From CAZCBD01 sp964496755 (GTDB lineage Bacteria; Bacteroidota; Ignavibacteria; Ignavibacteriales; Melioribacteraceae): a DNA stretch of 8,169 nucleotides. The stretch covers positions 1-8,169 of the forward strand of contig CAZCBD010000128.1 of assembly GCA_964496755.1 (NCBI GenBank). Direction: 5' to 3'. Shown here in pieces: positions 1-4,878 of this stretch. Position 1 is the stretch's first letter; each line of letters begins with the position of its first letter. A model generated the notes under the pieces. That model was not told the DNA's origin. It was given only the letters and a program-made list of their open reading frames with translations, and searched no databases. A program made the translations under genes and the position numbers.

Positions 1-60
1 GTAAAAAGTATTATGATTAGATAAAAAACATTTTAGCAAAAGTAATATTTTACAAGTATA

Positions 61-675
61 ATGCTTATAATTATGGGTAAATTTAAAGAGTTAATATTTT
101 GGGTTTTTATTATTAGTTTTTTTACATTTTCGTTTTTAAAATTAAGTATGGTATTAAAAAAACAACAAGACTTAACTAAATTATATAAACGGCCTTATGA
201 GGAAAGTATTAAACTATCGTTAAAAATTAATGATAAAAAGTTAAAATCATTAACCCTTTTAGATGCTAAAACTCATGAGCTTGAAAATTGTTTTTCAGAT
301 TCTAAAAACGCATATTTTCTAATATTAATTATTTCAGAGAATTCGTGTAATCCATGTTCAAAAAAAGCTATTAGATATTGCAATGATTTGTTTGCCACTA
401 AAATTAAGGAAATTTATTGCATTTTAAATATTCGTGGTAAATTTGAACGTAAAAGATTTATTAAAATCAATAAAATTAAGTTTAAAGTATATTTAGATCC
501 TTATAATAAATTTATGACTCAATTAGGTATAGTACAAACTCCTTGCCTATTATTAATCAATAAAACGAATATAATTGTTGAATCATTGTTTCTTAAGCCT
601 CAATTAGAAAATATTTCAAAACTTTATTTTGATTATTTTAACAAAAGATTAGACCAAAATTATAAATACTTTTAA
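61..675 (+). CDS. Membrane-anchored thioredoxin-fold protein with CNPC motif
   Basis: The 204-residue product has one hydrophobic segment at about residues 10-30 followed by a soluble domain, so it is probably anchored in the inner membrane facing the periplasm. The domain carries a C96-N-P-C99 motif after a hydrophobic strand (about 84-92), and a T160-P161 pair before another strand (about 162-167). This matches a thioredoxin/TlpA active site with its cis-proline. That fold normally performs thiol-disulfide exchange; the actual partner is unknown, and the Cys peptide encoded 12 bases downstream is an obvious candidate. The ATG at 61 has no Shine-Dalgarno; ATG 73 (M5) would also keep the membrane segment. 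The gene is very AT-rich. It may belong to a module that begins left of the window, because only about 60 uninformative bases precede it. Fold confident, function inferred. Confidence 0.8.
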   Translation: MLIIMGKFKELIFWVFIISFFTFSFLKLSMVLKKQQDLTKLYKRPYEESIKLSLKINDKKLKSLTLLDAKTHELENCFSDSKNAYFLILIISENSCNPCSKKAIRYCNDLFATKIKEIYCILNIRGKFERKRFIKINKIKFKVYLDPYNKFMTQLGIVQTPCLLLINKTNIIVESLFLKPQLENISKLYFDYFNKRLDQNYKYF

Positions 676-687
676 AAGGAGAAAATC

Positions 688-888
688 ATGAAACTTAAAA
701 AAAGTATAGCTATTGTTATGTTTTGTTTATCTATTGCAGCTTTATACTTATCAACATTGGTAGCTGCACCTATAACTCCAAAATCTAAACCGATGGTTGT
801 GGAAAGATGTAAAAACACAAGAGGATTTAATTATAAATGCGACAATACTAGAAGTGGAATATGTGTTGAAATAGTTTTATGCGATTAA
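688..888 (+). CDS. Small secreted four-Cys peptide (module A)
   Basis: This 66-residue product has a basic start (MKLKK), a hydrophobic core to about residue 24 and a likely signal-peptidase region near L24-V-A-A27. The mature part is about 39 residues, mildly basic, with Cys at 41, 51, 59 and 65 (spacing C-x9-C-x7-C-x5-C), so two disulfides are possible. A strong AAAAGGAG lies 6 bases before the ATG, unlike the genes on either side. It sits between a thioredoxin-like gene and a propeller lipoprotein gene. Small secreted Cys peptides in such positions are known in Bacteroidota as NVEALA-type peptides, but I do not see the NVEALA motif here, so the family assignment rests on context. The role (signal, toxin or structural peptide) is unknown. 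Confidence 0.8.
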   Translation: MKLKKSIAIVMFCLSIAALYLSTLVAAPITPKSKPMVVERCKNTRGFNYKCDNTRSGICVEIVLCD

Positions 889-938
889 TTTCCACACAAA
901 ATAAAACATATTTATAAAAATCTTAGAATAAAATAGTT

Positions 939-2051
939 ATGAAAATATTAAGCCCAAAACAGTTGATATTAATTTTAATTGTAAGTTTACTGATTGTAAA
1001 CTGTAACAAACCAAAAATTAATTCAAAAAACAATTATGACATTGATGCAACAACAGTAAAGATTATTAAAAATTCGAAATCATTTTCAGAATTATTCAGC
1101 TTAACAAAAACTATCAAATTAGAAACAAAAGAAGATTGTTTGGTTTCCCATTTTAGCCAGATTTTTGAACTAAAAGAGAATAAGAATTTAATTATTTTTG
1201 ATCATGATAGGGATGAAGTTTTTGCTTTTGATTCAACAGGGAAGTTCATCAAAAAAATAGGTCGCAAAGGAGGTGGCCCCGATGAATTTAGTGATTTAAA
1301 ATCGGGTTATTGTTCTAATAATAATATATACATTGGTGACTTAAATAAGCTGATTGTCTTCGATTCTAATGGAAATTACATAAGATATTATAATTTATTG
1401 AATAACGATAAATTGTTTCTTTTGCATAAATTTTTCGTTCAAGATAATATTTTAGTAGCTTACCAAAGCTATCCTGGTAATGATGATGTACTTGTTACAA
1501 TTTATTCTCTTTCCGAGGAAAAAATAATAAGTGAATTCGGAAAAGGTGAAAATAATTATAGTTTTAAAACGTATCTGTTAACACAAATTGATCAAAATAA
1601 TTATCTGTTTAGTTCTGCATATAGCAGTAAAATAAAACAAGTAAATACAAATAACTTTACGGAAATGGAATTTGCTACTCTGAGTAATGCTATAAAATTA
1701 CCTGAATCATTTAGAAAATTGAAAAATCCTGATGATCAAATTATGTGGTTAATAAATCACCGAGAACAAAGCGAGAATTTTAAACCTTTTGTTGATATTA
1801 ATAAAATTGATGATTTTATTTTTGTAGAACAATATGTTCCATCTAAAGGAAATGTTTTTAGTATTTTTGATTTAAATGGCACCTTTCTAAATACTCTTAA
1901 TGATTTTTCTTTCAGTGCGGATTTTAAAAATTTAAACTTTTTTGACAAACAAATTAGATATGTTGTTTCGGATGGTTTAATTGTTTATGGTTTTCAAGAT
2001 GAACAAGATTTAGTAAAAAATCCCACGTTGTTTTTTTATAAACTAAAATAA
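939..2051 (+). CDS. Six-bladed beta-propeller lipoprotein (module A)
   Basis: The 370-residue product starts with a hydrophobic signal ending in L-I-V-N-C22. This fits a lipobox with a slightly unusual Asn at -1, so export and lipid anchoring are likely. The body shows the repeated blade pattern of Bacteroidota 6-bladed propeller proteins: a strand-D-x-x-x-x-x-V-F-A-F-D-S-x-G-K-F-I blade at about 88-108, then the hallmark IGRKGGGPDEF (107-117), then L-I-V-F-D-S-N-G-N-Y (138-147). Propellers of this type are NHL-like and usually bind proteins or peptides; no enzymatic residues are evident. It lies 50 bases after the secreted peptide gene, with no Shine-Dalgarno and no hairpin between them. A role in binding or presenting the peptide is inference. 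Fold and localisation are well supported. Confidence 0.85.
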   Translation: MKILSPKQLILILIVSLLIVNCNKPKINSKNNYDIDATTVKIIKNSKSFSELFSLTKTIKLETKEDCLVSHFSQIFELKENKNLIIFDHDRDEVFAFDSTGKFIKKIGRKGGGPDEFSDLKSGYCSNNNIYIGDLNKLIVFDSNGNYIRYYNLLNNDKLFLLHKFFVQDNILVAYQSYPGNDDVLVTIYSLSEEKIISEFGKGENNYSFKTYLLTQIDQNNYLFSSAYSSKIKQVNTNNFTEMEFATLSNAIKLPESFRKLKNPDDQIMWLINHREQSENFKPFVDINKIDDFIFVEQYVPSKGNVFSIFDLNGTFLNTLNDFSFSADFKNLNFFDKQIRYVVSDGLIVYGFQDEQDLVKNPTLFFYKLK

Positions 2052-2086
2052 ATTTATAATTTTCCACAATAGCACTTTTGAAGATT

Positions 2087-2108
2087 TCAAACAAAAGCTT
2101 TTGTTTGA
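2087..2108. terminator. Perfect 22-base palindrome, possible terminator of module A
   Basis: TCAAACAAAAG is followed directly by its exact reverse complement, starting 36 bases after the propeller A stop codon. As RNA it would form about 9 base pairs around an AGCU loop. The 3' arm is T-rich (CTTTTGTTTGA), but no uninterrupted U-tract follows, so it is at best a weak intrinsic terminator or a 3'-end stabilising hairpin. Confidence 0.4.
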
Positions 2109-2206
2109 GTTCCAACTTGGCGGAAATGTTAAAAAATAAGCTGCACAACAATGGGTATAATGGTAAATTCACAAAAGCCAAAGATTTGCACCCTGAACAA
2201 AACCCG

Positions 2207-2229
2207 CACCCTGAGCCTGTCGAAGGGTG
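2207..2229 (-). repeat. Hairpin repeat copy 1 (CACCC/GGGTG stem)
   Basis: CACCCT (2207-2212) pairs with AGGGTG (2224-2229). Read on the - strand, the interior is TTCGACAGGCTCAG, the same core as the two following copies but inverted relative to them. From memory, this CTTCGACAGGCTCAG core recurs in intergenic regions of many bacterial genomes; I cannot verify copy number here. A partial GCACCCTGA direct repeat lies at 2188-2196. Confidence 0.6.
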
Positions 2230-2265
2230 AAGAGAAAATAAAGAACGGTTTGAAGAACTATCCCC

Positions 2266-2291
2266 GCATACTTCGACTTTGCTCAGTATGC
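2266..2291 (+). repeat. Hairpin repeat copy 2 (GCATAC/GTATGC stem)
   Basis: GCATAC (2266-2271) pairs with GTATGC (2286-2291) around the core TTCGACTTTGCTCA. The core matches copy 1 at TTCGAC and GCTCAG, while the stem sequence is entirely different yet still complementary. Confidence 0.6.
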
Positions 2292-2310
2292 TTTCGATTT
2301 TGTTCAGCAT
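2288..2310 (+). repeat. Hairpin repeat copy 3 (ATGCT/AGCAT stem)
   Basis: ATGCT (2288-2292) pairs with AGCAT (2306-2310) around TTCGATTTTGTTC, a diverged version of the same core. It overlaps the 3' arm of copy 2 by four bases, so the two copies form an imperfect tandem and their hairpins are mutually exclusive in part. Confidence 0.5.
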
Positions 2311-2312
2311 GC

Positions 2313-2579
2313 TTGGTAGGGGTGGCATTTCTGCCTACAAGCCGGTATTTCAAATGAAGCATTTTTTTGGTTAAATTATTTGTGGCAATCTAAAAATCAT
2401 TTCATTAAAAAGTTTAACATCAGAATATTTAACTCTAAAGTAAATTTCAAAAAATTTGTGTTGCCACTTGATAATTATCGCTTTTTTTTTACCTTTAAAA
2501 CAAATAGGTAAAGGAAATTGGACTTAGGAGAATCAGGAATTAATAAATTAAATAAATAAAAAAGCGCTTACATAATCAA
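2313..2579. other. AT-rich non-coding stretch
   Basis: No credible gene is present. Visible structure is limited: GTGGCAA (2382-2388) has its exact inverse TTGCCAC at 2461-2467. The small palindrome GATAATTATC (2470-2479) is followed closely by nine T residues (2482-2490), which could be a weak terminator. CCTTTA (2492-2497) can pair with TAAAGG (2509-2514). No convincing Bacteroidota promoter (TTTG / TAnnTTTG) was found, although the promoter for module B should lie in this stretch or just downstream. Confidence 0.4.
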
Positions 2580-2705
2580 TTGTCGGTTATTAGTTTCAGT
2601 TCTTAGTTAATTAGTTAACGGGGAGAAACGGTAGCCGACAAAGTAAATTCTCCGGAGATTTTTTTTCAAACAACAAAATCCGTTAAAAAACGGAAGGAGA
2701 ATAAT
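2580..2705 (+). promoter_or_regulatory. Structured leader with competing pairings before peptide B
   Basis: The stretch in front of the peptide B start contains several mutually exclusive helices. TTGTCGG (2580-2586) pairs with CCGACAA (2635-2641). TTAACGG (2615-2621) pairs with CCGTTAA (2680-2686). GGAGAA (2622-2627) pairs with TTCTCC (2648-2653). CCGTT (2680-2684) pairs locally with AACGG (2689-2693). TTCTCC can also pair with GGAGAA at 2696-2701, which contains the Shine-Dalgarno. TCTCCGGAGA (2649-2658) is followed by eight T residues, resembling a small terminator. AACGGGGAGAA (2617-2627) is a near-copy of the AACGGAAGGAGAA Shine-Dalgarno region (2689-2701). The layout fits an attenuator or riboswitch-like leader, but I recognise no known class and no transcription start is visible. 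Confidence 0.45.
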
Positions 2706-2924
2706 ATGAAGAAAATATTAATCTTAGGATTTATGGTTGTAATATTCTGTATTCTTACTATTACTCCCATAAAAGCAGATTTTGATTTTACCTATCAGTG
2801 TAAAGTGGATCCTGAAAATGAGGAGGCATGTTACATTGTGGCGTTTTATGGAGATTGTATTGCTGAGCCGGATATTGAAACCGGATTGTGTGTTGATACA
2901 ACAATAGAGCCGGATAGCGATTAA
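2706..2924 (+). CDS. Small secreted acidic four-Cys peptide (module B)
   Basis: This 72-residue product begins with MKK and a hydrophobic core (about 4-20), with a likely signal-peptidase site after P-I-K-A24. The mature 48 residues contain 14 acidic residues and one Lys. Cys lie at 32, 42, 51 and 62 (C-x9-C-x8-C-x10-C). The first spacing equals that of the peptide encoded at 688-888, but the rest of the sequence is not obviously similar and the charge is opposite. An AAGGAG ends 6 bases before the ATG, and the start is preceded by a structured leader. A strong hairpin follows the stop codon and then the propeller lipoprotein gene. It is probably exported and disulfide-bonded; a NVEALA-like role is suggested by context only, without a visible NVEALA motif. 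Confidence 0.8.
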   Translation: MKKILILGFMVVIFCILTITPIKADFDFTYQCKVDPENEEACYIVAFYGDCIAEPDIETGLCVDTTIEPDSD

Positions 2925-2928
2925 TTAA

Positions 2929-2961
2929 TTATTCCTACTCCGTTTTGCGGAGTAGGAATAA
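2929..2961 (+). terminator. 14-bp hairpin between peptide B and propeller B
   Basis: TTATTCCTACTCCG (2929-2942) pairs perfectly with 2948-2961 around a TTTTG loop, beginning 4 bases after the peptide stop codon. No U-tract follows, so it is more likely an mRNA 3'-end stabiliser or processing site, or a partial attenuator, than a full terminator. Any of these could give more peptide than propeller from one transcript. Confidence 0.6.
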
Positions 2962-3001
2962 ACTATTATAAAATGATATTCTGCAACAAAAAGGGATAAA
3001 G

Positions 3002-4096
3002 ATGAAAAGAGGAGTTTTATTATTTTTATCAATTGTTTTACTTTCTTGTTCAATTGACGGAATAAAAGAAATTCACTACAGCAAAAAAGCCGAATTGGTA
3101 CTGGAAAAAAGATTGGAATGTGCGTATTCCGATAGCTTTTACATTGGTAAAGTTACTGATATTGAAGTTATTAAAAATAAGATATATGTATCGGATCGGG
3201 TTCAATGCAAAGTTTTTGTTTTTGATGAAAACCTAAATTGTATTGCAAGCAGTGGTGGCAAAGGCAGAGGTCCCGGGGAATTTGTCAGGGTTCCAAGTCT
3301 TACAAAAATAAATGATAGTTTGGTTACTCCTACTTTACCTCAAGGTTTAATTTGTTATTTAAATGATAAATTTGAGGTGATAAAAGCCGTAAGAGCCGAA
3401 AAGAGAAGGTTTGGTGATACTTTTGGTGATTTTGTACAAATTGGTTCTAAAATTATTTATGCGGCAAACAATAAGCCCCATGGCATGCAGCCTACTTTAA
3501 ATGGAATTACAACTGCCGTAGTAAAAGACGGAAAGAATGAAAAGGAAATTTGCTTATTAGATAAGCGCTACTTGGATAATCAAGAAACTGAAAATTTTCG
3601 GGGTAGTGGAGTTGGTAGTTATGTTATAAAAGGTTTTGGAAATACTTTTTTTGTAATACAAAGAAAAATCTTAAAATTGTTTCAGTATGATGAAAATGGG
3701 AATTTGGTTAATACATTAAAATACAAGCCTGTTCATTTTACCTCGGCTCCATTATATTCACTTAAAGAATTTTACGGATTGAGTAAGGTAAAGAAAGATG
3801 AGTATTATCAAAAAGAAACCTTCATTTCCAGGGGTTGTTATGATGAAGCGAAAAAGCTGGTAATAGTGAATTACTGGCGTTATGGCAAAAACGGTTTTTC
3901 GACTCTTTCAAATTCCGGTGTAAAATCTTTTATATATGTTATCAATGAAAATTATGAATGCATTCTGGATGTGCCTATTGAAGGAAAATTCAAAGCATTT
4001 GATAACGGATATTTGTATACAATAGTCGGCGATCAGGAAAAATTACAAATAAATAAATATTCTATTAGGTTGCTCAATGAAAACAAGCAAAAATAA
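3002..4096 (+). CDS. Six-bladed beta-propeller lipoprotein (module B)
   Basis: The 364-residue product has a short signal peptide ending in the good lipobox L13-L-S-C16, so it is an exported lipoprotein. The propeller signature is clear: I-Y-V-S-D-R-x-x-x-x-V-F-V-F-D at about 61-75, then SSGGKGRGPGEF (83-94), the typical turn motif of the Bacteroidota 6-bladed propeller family. Later blade-like strands include L-F-Q-Y-D-E-N-G-N-L-V-N and F-I-Y-V-I-N-E-N-Y-E-C. AAGGG lies 6 bases before the ATG, a moderate ribosome site. The gene follows the acidic Cys peptide and overlaps the next gene by 20 bases, which suggests coupled translation with the thioredoxin-like protein. No catalytic residues are evident; binding of a peptide or envelope partner is inferred. 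Confidence 0.85.
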   Translation: MKRGVLLFLSIVLLSCSIDGIKEIHYSKKAELVLEKRLECAYSDSFYIGKVTDIEVIKNKIYVSDRVQCKVFVFDENLNCIASSGGKGRGPGEFVRVPSLTKINDSLVTPTLPQGLICYLNDKFEVIKAVRAEKRRFGDTFGDFVQIGSKIIYAANNKPHGMQPTLNGITTAVVKDGKNEKEICLLDKRYLDNQETENFRGSGVGSYVIKGFGNTFFVIQRKILKLFQYDENGNLVNTLKYKPVHFTSAPLYSLKEFYGLSKVKKDEYYQKETFISRGCYDEAKKLVIVNYWRYGKNGFSTLSNSGVKSFIYVINENYECILDVPIEGKFKAFDNGYLYTIVGDQEKLQINKYSIRLLNENKQK

Positions 4097-4634
4097 AATA
4101 TATAATATATTAATTATTGTTTTGGGCATATTAGTAACGGTTTTCGCATATTATAAAATTAATAATTTGTGTTACCAAAACAATGAATTGATGCGAGAAA
4201 TTGAACTGAAAAATGTTAAACTGGCAATGCAAAATAGAATAGTTGAATTGCAAAGCAAAAATATTTGGGAAATAGGCTTATTGGATAGCATAAGTTTTAA
4301 GTCTATAAAAAAAGAATTCCGAATTAATAAATATAAAATCATATTTTACTTTGAAAGTATGGGTTGTGCAAAATGTTTTGAGTTTCATAAAAGGCAATTG
4401 CTTGAACAAATTGGAAAAAATAACTTTATTATTTTTTGGAAGAATTCATTGGAATATTTAAAAAAAGAATTTTGGGGTTTTAATTTTGCGAAAATTGCGA
4501 ATAAAAACAAAGCCTTTGAGCAAATTGTGCTTTTTATAACTCCGAGCGGTAAAATTATTTATGCGGATTTACCCGAATATGGATTGTATGAATTAAGTGC
4601 TAAATTTTATGAAAACTGTGCTGCTTTTTTATAA
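4077..4634 (+). CDS. Membrane-anchored coiled-coil protein with thioredoxin-like CAKC domain
   Basis: The 185-residue product has a basic N-terminus, one membrane segment (about 9-26), a likely coiled-coil stalk (about 30-62, rich in E/K/N/L), then a small alpha/beta domain. The CxxC is C97-A-K-C100, directly after the strand I-I-F-Y-F-E-S-M-G, as in thioredoxin-like proteins. The strand V-L-F-I-T-P-S-G-K-I-I (151-161) matches the TlpA beta-hairpin, but the usual cis-proline just before it is not evident (F-E-Q-I instead), so redox activity is less certain than for the protein at 61-675. The start at 4077 lies inside the end of the propeller gene; no later Met would keep the membrane segment. 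Probable role: a redox partner in the peptide/propeller module. The substrate is unknown. Confidence 0.78.
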   Translation: MKTSKNKIYNILIIVLGILVTVFAYYKINNLCYQNNELMREIELKNVKLAMQNRIVELQSKNIWEIGLLDSISFKSIKKEFRINKYKIIFYFESMGCAKCFEFHKRQLLEQIGKNNFIIFWKNSLEYLKKEFWGFNFAKIANKNKAFEQIVLFITPSGKIIYADLPEYGLYELSAKFYENCAAFL

Positions 4635-4793
4635 ACTCAAAGTTATGTTTATAACCAATAGTTTTTGCTTTTAAAGAAAGCTTAGGGCAAATTATCAATA
4701 TATTTTAATAAATAGCTATACCACAAAAAGAGATTAAAAAAGTTATTGAAAAATCTTTTATAATATAAAACAATTTGCTATTTTAAATTATAA

Positions 4794-4825
4794 AATTAAA
4801 TAATAATTTCGATTATTATTTAATT
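4794..4825 (+). promoter_or_regulatory. 14-bp AT hairpin with TTCG loop upstream of the octaheme gene
   Basis: AATTAAATAATAAT (4794-4807) pairs perfectly with ATTATTATTTAATT (4812-4825), closed by a TTCG tetraloop. It ends 53 bases before the octaheme cytochrome start. It has no following U-tract on the + strand. It could be a 5'-UTR element, a protein-binding dyad, or a boundary between module B and the sulfur operon. Confidence 0.5.
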
Positions 4826-4878
4826 GTATTAAAAACGGACGAGAATATCTTTTTAACAACTCTAATAATGGATAAATT

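Noticed and set aside
1..60. Possible tail of an upstream gene
   Set aside because: All three + frames stop within the first 24 bases, too short to tell which, if any, is the end of a real gene.
1757..1948. A 63-codon open frame on the - strand inside propeller A
   Set aside because: Low-complexity Lys/Phe/Ser composition antisense to AT-rich coding sequence; no independent support.
1954..2328. A 124-codon open frame on the - strand overlapping the end of propeller A and the repeat region
   Set aside because: The protein has no recognisable motif, a large part of it translates the hairpin repeats and palindrome, and it runs antisense into a well-supported gene.
2151..2357. A 68-codon open frame on the + strand containing several Cys
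   Set aside because: It could look like a third Cys peptide, but it has no signal peptide or ribosome site, and the Cys codons come from the repeated TTCGAC/CTCAG hairpin units.
4642..4681. Small hairpins after the thioredoxin-like gene B (GTTAT/ATAAC at 4642-4655; GCTTT/AAAGC at 4667-4681)
   Set aside because: Stems are only five base pairs and the T-tract is interrupted; in DNA this AT-rich such pairings are expected by chance, so I do not call a terminator.
4759..4764. A TATAAT sequence upstream of the octaheme gene
   Set aside because: No matching -35 element lies at proper distance, and Bacteroidota use a different promoter pattern; chance occurrence in AT-rich DNA is likely.
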